Assembly: GCA_018659605.1 (NCBI GenBank)
Contig: JABJMA010000015.1
Span: 1 to 32,062 of the forward strand
Reading direction: 5' to 3'
Origin: Rickettsiales bacterium
GTDB lineage: Bacteria; Pseudomonadota; Alphaproteobacteria; Rickettsiales; JABIRX01
Length of the DNA stretch: 32,062 nucleotides
The stretch's first letter is position 1. Each line of letters opens with the position of its first letter. A program made the translations under genes and the position numbers. Positions 1 to 8,506 of the stretch are shown piece after piece. The notes below the pieces were generated by a model. That model was not told where the DNA came from, ran no database searches, and saw nothing but the letters and a program-made list of their open reading frames with translations.

Positions 1-621
1 ATAAGATATACAACATCACATCCAAGAGATATGCATGATGATTTATACGAGGCTCATGCTACATGTTTAAAATTGATGCCATTTTTACATTTGCCAGTGC
101 AATCAGGATCTGATAAAATATTAAAACTAATGAATCGTAAGCATGATAGAGAATCTTATTTTAATATAATAAAAAAATTACGTATAGCTAGGCCTGACAT
201 AGGCTTTAGCTCTGACTTTATTATAGGTTTTCCAGGAGAGGATGAAGAAGATTTGGAGGCCACTTTAGATCTTATAAAGAAGGTTAGCTTTGCACAATGT
301 TACTCATTTAAGTATAGCAAAAGGCCTGGGACTCCTGCTGCAGAAAGAGATGATCAAATATCTGAGGTAATTAAATCTGAACGATTACAAAGAGTACAGC
401 AGCTTCTTTCTGAGCAGCAGATGGCTTTTAACCAAAAGTTTAAGGGGCAGGTTATTGATGTTTTATTTGATAGATCTGCTAAAGGGCAGAAAATTGGACG
501 TAGTCCTTATCTTCAATCTGTCTGTATAAATAGTGATGATGCAAGTTTGCACAATCAGATGCGTAAAGTTGAGATTATAAATGCTGCTCCATATAGTTTA
601 AAAGGTAAGCTTGTAGCATAA
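1..621 (+). CDS. miaB: tRNA-2-methylthio-N6-dimethylallyladenosine synthase MiaB, C-terminal part (5' end outside window)
   Basis: Radical-SAM methylthiotransferase that adds a methylthio group to isopentenyl-adenosine 37 of tRNAs reading UNN codons. The frame is open from base 1, so the gene begins before the window; the visible 206 codons start with the family signature 'IRYTTSHPRDM'. This is the last part of the radical-SAM barrel ('LPVQSGSDKIL', 'GFSSDFIIGFPGE', 'YSFKYSKRPGTPA'), followed by a TRAM RNA-binding domain over roughly the last 65 residues. The N-terminal UPF0004 domain and the CxxxCxxC cluster motif are not in view. It is 5 bp upstream of ybeY and probably co-transcribed with it. 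The phoH gene that often separates these two genes in proteobacteria is absent. Identity is secure; the true start cannot be seen. Confidence 0.95.
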   Translation: MRYTTSHPRDMHDDLYEAHATCLKLMPFLHLPVQSGSDKILKLMNRKHDRESYFNIIKKLRIARPDIGFSSDFIIGFPGEDEEDLEATLDLIKKVSFAQCYSFKYSKRPGTPAAERDDQISEVIKSERLQRVQQLLSEQQMAFNQKFKGQVIDVLFDRSAKGQKIGRSPYLQSVCINSDDASLHNQMRKVEIINAAPYSLKGKLVA

Positions 622-626
622 GTGTT

Positions 627-1112
627 ATGGAAGTAATTATTATAAATAAAGCAGAGGATAAATGGATTGCTAAAGATTATCAATCCAAGATTGAAGAGGT
701 TATTAACCTAGTAGTAGATTATTTGAGTTACCAGCAAAAATTCAGCAATGCTGTGCTTTCGATAGTGCTAGCAAATGATGAGTTTATTTGTGAGCTCAAT
801 AAAGACTATCGTGGTAAAAATAAACCAACTAATATATTAAGCTTTGCCGAAGTCATTGATATAAATTACTGGGACGAATTAACCGAGAGTAATGGCTTAG
901 GTGATTTAGTATTGAGTTTTGATACTATCAATAATGAATCAAGAGATCAGGGAAAATCGTTCTCAGATCATTTTTGCCATTTGATAATCCATGGATTTCT
1001 TCATCTATTAGGTTATAATCATATAGGTGAAAGCGAAGCAAGCATAATGGAAGGAATAGAAATTAAGATTTTAAATAAACTAGATATAAATAATCCTTAT
1101 GAGGATATATAA
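627..1112 (+). CDS. ybeY: Endoribonuclease YbeY (rRNA maturation, ribosome quality control)
   Basis: Single-domain metal-dependent endoribonuclease of 161 residues, the normal family size, acting in 16S rRNA 3'-end maturation and ribosome quality control. The zinc-binding signature HGxxHxxGxxH is complete, with histidines at residues 122, 126 and 132 ('HGFLHLLGYNH'). The upstream 'YRGKNKPTNILSF' block is also typical, although the Pro that usually follows 'LSF' is Ala here. The ATG lies 5 bp after the miaB stop, consistent with translation from one mRNA. An 86-bp gap separates it from corC. Confidence 0.96.
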   Translation: MEVIIINKAEDKWIAKDYQSKIEEVINLVVDYLSYQQKFSNAVLSIVLANDEFICELNKDYRGKNKPTNILSFAEVIDINYWDELTESNGLGDLVLSFDTINNESRDQGKSFSDHFCHLIIHGFLHLLGYNHIGESEASIMEGIEIKILNKLDINNPYEDI

Positions 1113-1198
1113 TTTTGTCTTTTTTTGCCTACCTTTAAAATTATTTACTATTAAAAAAAATTATGGTATAAATTGCTATTATAAATTTTAATTTTTTT

Positions 1199-2047
1199 AT
1201 GAAAATTGACGAAGGTCCCGAATCAGGGAAAGAGATAAAACAAGTAAATTCTTTTATATTTTACATCTGCAAATTTTTTAATTTAGTAAGGAGAAAGAGA
1301 CCTGACGGATCCTTATCTCAGAGAATTGTTAATACCATTGCCTCATCTGGAGATCTTGGTGATCAAGAGCAGAAAAATATTATATTAAATGTTACGCATC
1401 TTGTAGATGATCAAGTGGCAGATATTATGACTCCACGCACAGATATTATATCTGCTAATTTTTCTGCAAAATTAATAGATATAAAAGATATTATGGTTGA
1501 GAGTACCCATATGCGAATACCTATCTATAACGAATCGCTAGACGATATTAAAGGCTTTGTTCATATGAAGGATATATTGCAATATTCAGGCCAGGGAAAT
1601 GATTTGAATATTGATAAGATAATTCGTCCAATTTTATTCGTCCCCCCTTTGATGAAAGTAGTAGATTTATTAGTAAAAATGCGGACAAAGAAAGTAAATA
1701 TTGCTATTATTGTTGATGAATATGGCGGTACAGACGGCCTAATTACGCTAGAGGATCTCTTTGAGCAAGTCTTTGGCAATATTGAGGATAATGAGATTGA
1801 GGCAATTAATGACAATATGTTTGAGGTTAATGCTAGAATTAAAATTGAGGATCTTGAGGAAAGACTTGGTATATCTTTGGTCCAACTTTCATCTAAAGAT
1901 GAATATGATACTTTAGCAGGATATTTAATGAATATTTGTAAGAAAATCCCTAAAGCTGGGGAAGTAATTGATCATGAATCAGGTATTAAATTTCATATCA
2001 AGGAGGCTGATCCTAGATTTATCAAAACTGTCATTATAGAATTATAA
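1199..2047 (+). CDS. corC: CorC/HlyC-type CBS-domain protein (Mg2+/Co2+ homeostasis)
   Basis: 282-residue soluble CorC-type protein. It lacks the N-terminal DUF21 membrane domain of the longer HlyC/CNNM relatives. Visible parts are a basic N-terminal region, a CBS pair beginning at 'ADIMTPRTDI' (residues 74-83) and containing 'VDEYGGTDGLITLEDL' (172-187), and a C-terminal CorC_HlyC domain (about 205-282, with 'DTLAGYLMN'). In E. coli CorC is linked to CorA-dependent Mg2+ and Co2+ efflux; the exact role in other bacteria is less certain. The order ybeY-corC-lnt is a conserved proteobacterial cluster, which supports the call. The ATG at 1199 follows an AT-rich 86-bp gap that could hold a promoter, but no convincing -35/-10 pair is seen. 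Confidence 0.92.
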   Translation: MKIDEGPESGKEIKQVNSFIFYICKFFNLVRRKRPDGSLSQRIVNTIASSGDLGDQEQKNIILNVTHLVDDQVADIMTPRTDIISANFSAKLIDIKDIMVESTHMRIPIYNESLDDIKGFVHMKDILQYSGQGNDLNIDKIIRPILFVPPLMKVVDLLVKMRTKKVNIAIIVDEYGGTDGLITLEDLFEQVFGNIEDNEIEAINDNMFEVNARIKIEDLEERLGISLVQLSSKDEYDTLAGYLMNICKKIPKAGEVIDHESGIKFHIKEADPRFIKTVIIEL

Positions 2048-2108
2048 CTAGTAAAAAGCTTGTGAGGTTATATAGTTATTTTGCAGTAATTCACTCCATA
2101 AGCTCAAG

Positions 2109-3638
2109 ATGTTAAAATTCTTATCATTTTTTAATATAGCGCGTAATTTCTACATTAGGCCATTCTTAATTGGCCTACTTATTTTTCTAACAACTGCCCC
2201 GGTTTATTTTTTATTAGCAGGGTTTGTTGTTGTTGGCTATTTTTTGCATATGAATTACTATCAGGATGATTTGAGGTTAAAAATCAAATATGCCTTCTCA
2301 TTCGGCCTTGGTTTTTTCTTTGCCAATTATTATTGGATGTCATTTTCTATGCTTGTTGATTTCAAGAGTTATTGGTTTTATTTTTTTCCATCATTAGTTA
2401 TTATTCCAGCATATTTTGTTATATTTTATATCCTACCTCAGGTTTGTATTTTAGATTATCTGCATAAGAAATACAGATTATCTAAATTTAGGTTTTACCT
2501 CATAGCTATAAGTATATGGTTTCTCTTTGAAGTTGTCCGTTCTACAACATTGATTCTAATAGATTTTCAAGGATTTAGCTGGGGGTTATTAGGATATAAT
2601 TTTCTTGCTAATGAGAAGCTGGCCCAGATATATTCAATAACTGGGATATATGGTGCTAGTTTAATAATTACTTTTATTTATGGGTCGATCTTTTTAGTTA
2701 TTAATCATAATTTTAAGATTTGCAATAGGGGTTCCTTCGTATATTTTGTATCAATATGCCTATTTGTAATAGGCGCTATTTATAGTTATGGCATTTTGCG
2801 TTCTGATCCTAAAGAATCGCCGCATGATAAGAAGGTGTCATATTTAATTATACATCCATCAATTGTTCAGCATCATGGATTTATATATGAAAGAGCTGTT
2901 AGCAATATTGATAAGAAAATAAAATTAGCCTCACAGGAAGATGGGTCTTATGATTTTGTTATTTTTCCAGAAGGGGGTATTAGCTTTCCTATTGATATCT
3001 CTAAAGAGTCTAAGGTTTTTAGCTATATCCTAGATCGATTAGATAATGCAAGATTCTTAATTGCCGGTGCAACTAGAGTTAGTGATAATAAATATTATAA
3101 TAGTTTGTTTATTTATGATAAATCTGGTAATTTGCGTGATTATTATGATAAGAAATATTTAGTTCCTTTTGGTGAATACACTCCTTATTTAAAGATATTT
3201 GACTCTCCATTAACTAATAACTCATCTGGTTATTCTAGGGGAGTAACCAAGTCTATTAAGATTGATGACGATTTGCCAGAGATAAAGCCTCTGATTTGTT
3301 ATGATGCTTTATATAGTATGGCGACTCTTGATAAGTCAGCAGATGTTATCGTGAATATTTCAAATGATATTTGGTTTATTCAAACGGTTTTTGGCATACC
3401 TATTCTTTCTGCGGCATATCAGCATTTAGATATTGTTAGGGCTAGGGCAATAGAGACAGCAACGCCTGTCCTTAGAAGTACTAATCTTGGTTTTAGCTCT
3501 GTTATTGATTCGAGAGGTAGGGTTTTGAAAAAAGCTAACCCCTATGATCCAGGAGTTTTATCGGGTGACTTAGTAATTAACTCTGGTGAACGGACGCTTT
3601 ATCAAAAGCTAATATACAAGTTATTGAGAGTTAGCTAA
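2109..3638 (+). CDS. lnt: Apolipoprotein N-acyltransferase Lnt
   Basis: Inner-membrane enzyme that N-acylates the amino-terminal Cys of lipoproteins, the last step of their maturation. The 509 residues match the family length. About the first 230 residues are multi-spanning membrane segments, followed by a periplasmic nitrilase-like domain. The Glu-Lys-Cys triad is visible: E288 in 'FPEGG', K348 in the KxxLVPFGE block (residues 348-356), and C397 in 'ICYDA'. Two departures from the usual pattern: the residue two after the Cys is Asp (D399) where E. coli has the important E389, and the stretch after 'NISNDIWF' seems about 7 residues longer than in typical Lnt before 'YQH'. The protein is otherwise intact and probably functional. 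It ends the forward run and converges on the flavoprotein gene 41 bp away. Confidence 0.93.
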   Translation: MLKFLSFFNIARNFYIRPFLIGLLIFLTTAPVYFLLAGFVVVGYFLHMNYYQDDLRLKIKYAFSFGLGFFFANYYWMSFSMLVDFKSYWFYFFPSLVIIPAYFVIFYILPQVCILDYLHKKYRLSKFRFYLIAISIWFLFEVVRSTTLILIDFQGFSWGLLGYNFLANEKLAQIYSITGIYGASLIITFIYGSIFLVINHNFKICNRGSFVYFVSICLFVIGAIYSYGILRSDPKESPHDKKVSYLIIHPSIVQHHGFIYERAVSNIDKKIKLASQEDGSYDFVIFPEGGISFPIDISKESKVFSYILDRLDNARFLIAGATRVSDNKYYNSLFIYDKSGNLRDYYDKKYLVPFGEYTPYLKIFDSPLTNNSSGYSRGVTKSIKIDDDLPEIKPLICYDALYSMATLDKSADVIVNISNDIWFIQTVFGIPILSAAYQHLDIVRARAIETATPVLRSTNLGFSSVIDSRGRVLKKANPYDPGVLSGDLVINSGERTLYQKLIYKLLRVS

Positions 3639-3679
3639 AAAATATAAACTTTAATAGTTATAGTTCTGGTGCTTTTGAC

Positions 3680-5098
3680 TTATTGACCAGTCATTAAGCG
3701 GTCAATCAGTTGTTTTGTTGTTGGAATGAATCCGTTTGCATAGAATGGATCGGTTGCAAATCTAAATGCATTATGGCCAGCAAACATCAATTCATTCGTA
3801 ACATCTCCATCATATGCAATATTTTGAAGTGTTTTTTGAATACAGAAGCTTCTAGGGTCGGGTAATTTACCAGTTGTGAAGTTCATTTCTTCGTGAGAGG
3901 TCCAGTTACTAAATGCGCAATAGCTTAAGCAACCCATGCACTCTATTTGATCTTTGCGAATAATTCCCGCTTCTTGTAATGATACGAAAATAGCAGTATT
4001 ATCTGGTGTTTTTAGTAGCTCAGTATGACCTTCTTTGTTCCATTCTGTTACTTTGTCGAAATCATCACGTTTTATATAAATCTTTCTATTACGGGCACCA
4101 TAATTGTAAACAGTATTGAAAACATCCGTAACATTTGCACTAAAACTAACTTGTCTGTCAGATCGCTCGCGCAATGTTTTGATAAAGTTATTATTTACGG
4201 CGGATGAGTAAAATCCAGTAGGAGAGAATTTATTTAAAAATACATCGCCTTCTTTTAGAGTTAGGAGCTTTTCCTTCCATGAATCTGGGGCAGGGTTCTC
4301 AGTTGTAACAATAGGCCTGGTACCAAATTGGAAGCATATTTTTCCAATTTCTTCATTATCTAACCAATGCTCATATTCAGAAATATTCCAGACACCTCCA
4401 GCCATAACAATAGGAGTATCTTCAAGGCCTACAGAATTCATAAAGCTTCTTATTACTTTAACTCTGTTATATGGATCTTCAGGAGCATTAGGATCTTCTG
4501 CGTTAGATAGGCCGTTATGACCTCCTGCTTTCCAAGGGTCTTCATATACTACAGCGCCAAGGTATTCTGCATGTTTTGCGTATGATCTTTTCCATAATGC
4601 TCTAAAAGCACGCATGGAAGAAATAATAGGGTAGTAATATACTTGGTATTTCTCAGAAATAGCAGCAAGTTTGTAGGGCATTCCTGCGCCACAAGTAATT
4701 CCATTTATTACTCCTTTAGCTCGCTCTAGTACTTCAGTTAATATTCTTTCAGCTCCACCCATTTCCCATAATATATTCATATGGATTGCACCTTTGCCCT
4801 CAGAGATATCATGTGCAATTTGTGCTTGGCAAAGAGCAGCTTCAATTGAGTGGGATATTAATTCTTCATGGCGTTCATTCCGAGTAGCGCCTTTAAATGT
4901 TAGAGGTATTGGTTTGTTGTTTTTATCTAGCCATTCGCCATTTACACCTGAGAATGTTCCAACAGAACCAGCTTTTGCAAATGCGCCAGCGCTTACTCCA
5001 TTAGAAACACTTACACCTTTTCCCCCTTCTATTATAGGTAAAGACTCTTTGCCCGATATGATAAGGCTATTTAGATTTTTTAACAAGGATAGTACCAA
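3680..5098 (-). CDS. Nitronate monooxygenase-like NAD(P)H-dependent flavin oxidoreductase
   Basis: 472-residue FMN-dependent TIM-barrel protein of the 2-nitropropane dioxygenase/nitronate monooxygenase superfamily. Signatures are 'PIIEGGKGVSVSNG' near the N-terminus (residues 21-34), 'AGGHNGL' (191-197) with the His position used for catalysis in true nitronate monooxygenases, and 'VMAGGVW' (231-237) for phosphate binding. A C-terminal extension of over 100 residues carries a Cys cluster (C387, C390, C394, with C419 downstream) not found in the short enzymes. The start is TTG; no ATG or GTG is in frame between it and an upstream stop, and it places the family motif correctly. The real substrate is unknown; long members of this family also occur in Rickettsiales. 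Downstream of rlmE on the same strand with a 39-bp gap. Confidence 0.8.
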   Translation of the reverse strand: MVLSLLKNLNSLIISGKESLPIIEGGKGVSVSNGVSAGAFAKAGSVGTFSGVNGEWLDKNNKPIPLTFKGATRNERHEELISHSIEAALCQAQIAHDISEGKGAIHMNILWEMGGAERILTEVLERAKGVINGITCGAGMPYKLAAISEKYQVYYYPIISSMRAFRALWKRSYAKHAEYLGAVVYEDPWKAGGHNGLSNAEDPNAPEDPYNRVKVIRSFMNSVGLEDTPIVMAGGVWNISEYEHWLDNEEIGKICFQFGTRPIVTTENPAPDSWKEKLLTLKEGDVFLNKFSPTGFYSSAVNNNFIKTLRERSDRQVSFSANVTDVFNTVYNYGARNRKIYIKRDDFDKVTEWNKEGHTELLKTPDNTAIFVSLQEAGIIRKDQIECMGCLSYCAFSNWTSHEEMNFTTGKLPDPRSFCIQKTLQNIAYDGDVTNELMFAGHNAFRFATDPFYANGFIPTTKQLIDRLMTGQ

Positions 5099-5137
5099 TA
5101 AAATTAGAGCAGGATAATATATGATCTTTAATTATCG

Positions 5138-5812
5138 TCAAATAAAACTTTGGCCAATAATATAAAACTCTGAAGAGTCTTTTCGAGAAGAATCAGGCTT
5201 GATTTGTTTAACATTTTTAAAATATTTGTTTAACATTTTTAATATTAACTCGAAATCTTTCCCCATAAATAATTTCATCACAAGGTTGCCATTTGTATTA
5301 AGGTGCTTTGTTGTGAATTGTAAAACTTCTTCAACAACAGCGTAGATTCTTAGCATATCAGTATTCTTATGACCGGATTTGTTTGGTGCAATATCTGAAA
5401 CAATTAGATCGAATTTATCAGTTTTCATTCTTGTAATGATTTCTTTTTGTATTTCTGAATCAAGAAAGTCACCTTGGATAAAATCACATCCATCTATCTG
5501 TTCAATATCAAGCAAATCAACTCCTAGAATTGATGCTTTTTTATTTCGCTCCCTTAATATCTGTAGCCATCCTCCAGGAGCACATCCGAGATCTATGATT
5601 GTTTTAGCATTCTTTATAATGTTTAATTTGTCATCTATCTCTAGCAGCTTAAAGGCTGCTCTAGATCTATAATTTTCTCTTTTAGCGAGCTGGTTATATG
5701 GGTCATTAATTTGCCTTTGTATCCATAGAGTGGAGGATAATTTACGACCTTTTGCTGTTTTAACCTTGGCAAATTTATTTCGAAAACCTTTTTGATATTT
5801 ACCAGAAGACAT
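5138..5812 (-). CDS. rlmE: 23S rRNA (uridine2552-2'-O)-methyltransferase RlmE/FtsJ
   Basis: SAM-dependent 2'-O-methyltransferase acting on 23S rRNA U2552 late in 50S assembly. The 224 residues fit the family. The SAM-binding motif 'DLGCAPGGW' spans residues 74-82, and the K-D-K-E catalytic tetrad can be placed at K55 ('RAAFKLLEI'), D140 ('IVSDIAPN'), K180 ('LVMKLFMG') and E215 ('SSEFYIIG'). The basic N-terminal tail (about 25 residues) probably binds RNA. It is divergent from trmL with only 39 bp between the starts, so the two RNA methyltransferases may share a control region. Confidence 0.95.
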   Translation of the reverse strand: MSSGKYQKGFRNKFAKVKTAKGRKLSSTLWIQRQINDPYNQLAKRENYRSRAAFKLLEIDDKLNIIKNAKTIIDLGCAPGGWLQILRERNKKASILGVDLLDIEQIDGCDFIQGDFLDSEIQKEIITRMKTDKFDLIVSDIAPNKSGHKNTDMLRIYAVVEEVLQFTTKHLNTNGNLVMKLFMGKDFELILKMLNKYFKNVKQIKPDSSRKDSSEFYIIGQSFI

Positions 5813-5846
5813 ACTATAGATAATTAGGAGTAATTTAAATAAATAT

Positions 5847-5875
5847 TATATATGGGAAATATTGTATTATTTCAA
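5847..5875 (-). promoter_or_regulatory. Putative promoter for rlmE
   Basis: On the minus strand there is TTGAAA (5875-5870), a 17-bp spacer, then TATATA (5852-5847); an overlapping TATAAT sits at 5850-5845. It lies about 35 bp before the rlmE ATG and overlaps the start of trmL, as expected in a 39-bp divergent gap. Seen by eye only; AT-rich DNA gives many chance -10 matches. Confidence 0.35.
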
Positions 5876-6295
5876 CCAGAAATAGCAGAAAACCTAGGTT
5901 CTATTATTAGAACAGCAGCATGTTTTGGATCAGTAATACATATTATTGACCCATGTGGCTTTCCTTTTGATAGTAAAAGGATTAAAATTGCAGCAATGGA
6001 TTATATTGATAAGACCAAGATTGTAAGGTATAAGTCTTTTGATAATTTTATGGAGCAACATAAAAGCAAAAACATTATTTTGATGACTACCAAGGCAGAA
6101 AAGTCATTATCTGAAATCAACATTTCTAAAGATAGTTTTTTTATTTTTGGGCAAGAATCAAGTGGAGTGCCTGAATATATTCACAAAATATGTAAGTTTC
6201 GTGCTAAAATACCTATAAATTATGATACTAGGTCGTTGAATCTTGCTGTTTCTGTTGCAATTACGGCCTATTCAGCTAATAATATCAGCTCGTAA
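5852..6295 (+). CDS. trmL: tRNA (cytidine/uridine-34-2'-O)-methyltransferase TrmL
   Basis: Small SPOUT (SpoU-class) methyltransferase of 147 residues that methylates the 2'-O of the wobble base in tRNA-Leu isoacceptors. The three SPOUT motifs are present: 'NLGSIIRTAACFG' (residues 14-26, with the conserved Arg 20), 'GQESSGVP' (100-107) and 'SLNLAVSVAITAY' (128-140), which form the trefoil-knot SAM site. The length is that of the minimal TrmL/YibK enzymes without an extra RNA-binding domain. The known substrate class includes tRNA-Leu(UAA), encoded 2 kb downstream. It is followed after 30 bp by dxs on the same strand. Confidence 0.92.
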   Translation: MGNIVLFQPEIAENLGSIIRTAACFGSVIHIIDPCGFPFDSKRIKIAAMDYIDKTKIVRYKSFDNFMEQHKSKNIILMTTKAEKSLSEINISKDSFFIFGQESSGVPEYIHKICKFRAKIPINYDTRSLNLAVSVAITAYSANNISS

Positions 6296-6325
6296 TTTAT
6301 GCTTAATTAGATAAATAGGATAGTA

Positions 6326-8218
6326 GTGAAGAAGCACAAAGAAAATATTTTATTAGACAAGATTTCATACCCTAAGGATATGAGAGAAAATATTCATAAA
6401 GATGATCTAATTGCTTTATGTGCGGAGATTAGAGAATCTATGCTTAGCTCTGTATCACAAACAGGTGGTCATTTAGGTGCTGGCCTTGGAGTTGTTGAAT
6501 TAACAACAGCATTACATTATGTTTTTGATACGCCCAAAGATAAAATTATCTTTGATGTTGGGCATCAATCATATCCTCATAAAATTCTAACTGGTCGTAA
6601 GGATAGAATGTTAACCATTCGACAAAAAAATGGCTTATCTGGATTTACTAGTAGAAGTGAGAGTGAGTATGATCCTTTTGGGGCTGGTCATAGCTCTACT
6701 TCAATTTCAGCAGCAATTGGAATTGCAAAAGCTCGTGATATAAAATCTGAAGATTATTTTGTTATACCTGTAATAGGTGATGGTGCTTTAAGTGCAGGTC
6801 TTGCATATGAAGCAATAAATAATGCAGAGCAAGTTAAAGGGAAGTTTCTTATTATTCTTAATGATAATGATATGTCAATTGCCAAGCCTACAGGTGCGAT
6901 ATCAACATATTTATCCAATCTTATTAGTTCAAAAAACTTTGCTATGATTCGCCGATCTGCAAAATCTGCAGTAAAGATTTTCCCCGAAGCAATGCAGAAA
7001 TCTTTTATTAATTTTGAACGAAAAACTAAGGGTGTTGTAAATGAAGTATTATTGGGAAGTAATTTATTTGAAAATCTAGGTTTAAAATATACTGGTCCGA
7101 TTGATGGCCATGATATTAATAAATTGGTTGAGATATTAGAAAGTTATAAAAACAACCCTTCTACCCACCCAGTTTTATTACATATTATAACCAAAAAAGG
7201 CAAAGGCTATAAGCCTGCTGAGGATGCTGGCGATAATTACCATGGAGTAGCTAAATTTTCTATTTCAACAGGCCAGCAAAGTAAATCTTCCGAAAAAAAT
7301 TATACAGAGTGTTTTTCTGAAGAGCTTATAGAAAGGGCATCTAAAGATAATAAAATTGTTGCTATTACGGCAGCAATGCCTTCAGGAACTGGTCTTGATA
7401 AGTTTTCGGCTAAATTTCCAGATCGATATTTTGATGTTGGAATAGCTGAGCAGCATGCAGTAACATTTGCGGCTGGATTAGCTACTGAGGGTATCAAACC
7501 TTTTATAGCCATTTATTCTACATTTTTGCAGCGTGCATATGATCAGATTATCCATGACGTTGCGCTTCAGAATTTACCTGTGCGCTTTGCAATTGATAGA
7601 GCTGGTTATGTAGGAGCTGATGGTGCAACTCATAGTGGCAGTTTTGATATAGCTTATTTATCTTGTATACCAAATATAGTGATTGCTGCTCCAAGTGATA
7701 TGCAGGAGCTAAAAAATATCATTAATACAGCTTGTAACCATAATGATGGTCCATTTGCCTTCCGCTATCCAAGGGGTACGGCCAAGCTAACAAAATTAAC
7801 AGAGTCTAAAATTGTTGAGATAGGTAAGGGAAGTATTATTCAAGAGGGTAGTGGATTGGCAATTTTGTCATTAGGCTGTCATTTAGAAAATGTGTTAGCT
7901 GCTGCTCAAACTTTAAAGGAAGCAACAAAAAAGCAAATTACAGTTTGTGATATGAGATTTGCTAAGCCAATAGATACAGATCTAATTGATAAGATTATAA
8001 AAACCCATAATAACATTATTACGATTGAAGAAGGCAGTCAGGGTGGGTTTGCAGCTAGTGTAAATAGCTATATATTAGAGCAAGGATATCAAAATTTAAC
8101 AGTGAAGAATCTAACTCTTCCTGATGAGTTTGTAGAACAGGCTACTCAAGATGAGATGTATGAGGATGCTCATATGAGTAAAGCAAAATTGCTGGAAGTC
8201 TTTAAAGATTATATTTAA
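6326..8218 (+). CDS. dxs: 1-deoxy-D-xylulose-5-phosphate synthase
   Basis: Thiamine-diphosphate enzyme condensing pyruvate and glyceraldehyde-3-phosphate, the first step of the MEP isoprenoid route and a source for thiamine and pyridoxal. The 630 residues match the family. Visible are H49 ('GGHLGAG'), H80 ('DVGHQSYPHK'), the ThDP/Mg motif GDG(151-153) with 'NDNDMSIA' following, and the catalytic Glu 375 in 'VGIAEQHAV', plus the C-terminal transketolase domain. The start is GTG at 6326; an AGGA ribosome-binding site ends 5 bases before it and supports this choice. The MEP pathway is kept in Anaplasmataceae but lost in Rickettsia, a useful lineage hint. Confidence 0.96.
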   Translation: MKKHKENILLDKISYPKDMRENIHKDDLIALCAEIRESMLSSVSQTGGHLGAGLGVVELTTALHYVFDTPKDKIIFDVGHQSYPHKILTGRKDRMLTIRQKNGLSGFTSRSESEYDPFGAGHSSTSISAAIGIAKARDIKSEDYFVIPVIGDGALSAGLAYEAINNAEQVKGKFLIILNDNDMSIAKPTGAISTYLSNLISSKNFAMIRRSAKSAVKIFPEAMQKSFINFERKTKGVVNEVLLGSNLFENLGLKYTGPIDGHDINKLVEILESYKNNPSTHPVLLHIITKKGKGYKPAEDAGDNYHGVAKFSISTGQQSKSSEKNYTECFSEELIERASKDNKIVAITAAMPSGTGLDKFSAKFPDRYFDVGIAEQHAVTFAAGLATEGIKPFIAIYSTFLQRAYDQIIHDVALQNLPVRFAIDRAGYVGADGATHSGSFDIAYLSCIPNIVIAAPSDMQELKNIINTACNHNDGPFAFRYPRGTAKLTKLTESKIVEIGKGSIIQEGSGLAILSLGCHLENVLAAAQTLKEATKKQITVCDMRFAKPIDTDLIDKIIKTHNNIITIEEGSQGGFAASVNSYILEQGYQNLTVKNLTLPDEFVEQATQDEMYEDAHMSKAKLLEVFKDYI

Positions 8219-8301
8219 GAGACGCTGTTTTCCAGTCTGGTAATATCTTATTTACTTTAAAAACGGTTGTAAATCCTGTTTCTATAAAACATTTTTAATT
8301 A

Positions 8302-8329
8302 TTGAATCTAAATAAATCATGTTTATAAA
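8302..8329 (+). promoter_or_regulatory. Putative promoter for tRNA-Leu
   Basis: TTGAAT (8302-8307), 16-bp spacer, TATAAA (8324-8329). The expected transcription start lies about 10 bases before the mature tRNA 5' end. It sits in the 128-bp gap after dxs, which holds no other recognisable gene. Confidence 0.5.
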
Positions 8330-8346
8330 GCTCGAAAGCATCCAAT

Positions 8347-8434
8347 GCCCGCGTGGCGGAATTGGTAGACGCAACGGACTTAAAATCCGTGGGGCCCTTG
8401 GCCCTTGCCGGTTCAAGTCCGGCCGCGGGCACCA
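8347..8434 (+). tRNA. tRNA-Leu (anticodon UAA)
   Basis: An 88-nt cloverleaf with encoded CCA. The acceptor stem GCCCGCG pairs with CGCGGGC, the D arm contains the 'GGTAGACGC' block, and the anticodon stem ACGGA/TCCGT encloses the loop CTTAAAA, giving anticodon TAA at loop positions 3-5. There is a long variable arm typical of class II leucine tRNAs and a T arm GCCGG-TTCAAGT-CCGGC. It reads UUA/UUG, the main Leu codons in such AT-rich DNA. TrmL and MiaB, both encoded upstream, belong to families that modify this class of tRNA. Confidence 0.97.
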
Positions 8435-8506
8435 CTGATATTTTCGATTTGAATATTAGCTGGGGGATGTAAATAATATCTAGCGTAAAGCAAATACAGC
8501 AAGTAA

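Noticed and set aside
3682-3706. 7-bp inverted repeat ATTGACC/GGTCAAT as terminator for lnt
   Set aside because: Lies inside the coding end of the flavoprotein gene, has an 11-base loop and only a broken T-rich tail.
4794-5117. 107-codon plus-strand frame opposite the flavoprotein gene
   Set aside because: Antisense to a well-supported conserved protein; composition is that of a shadow frame.
8219-8301. Possible terminator hairpin after dxs (AAACGG / CC-T-GTTT)
   Set aside because: Needs a bulge, is weak and has no T-tract; not enough to call.
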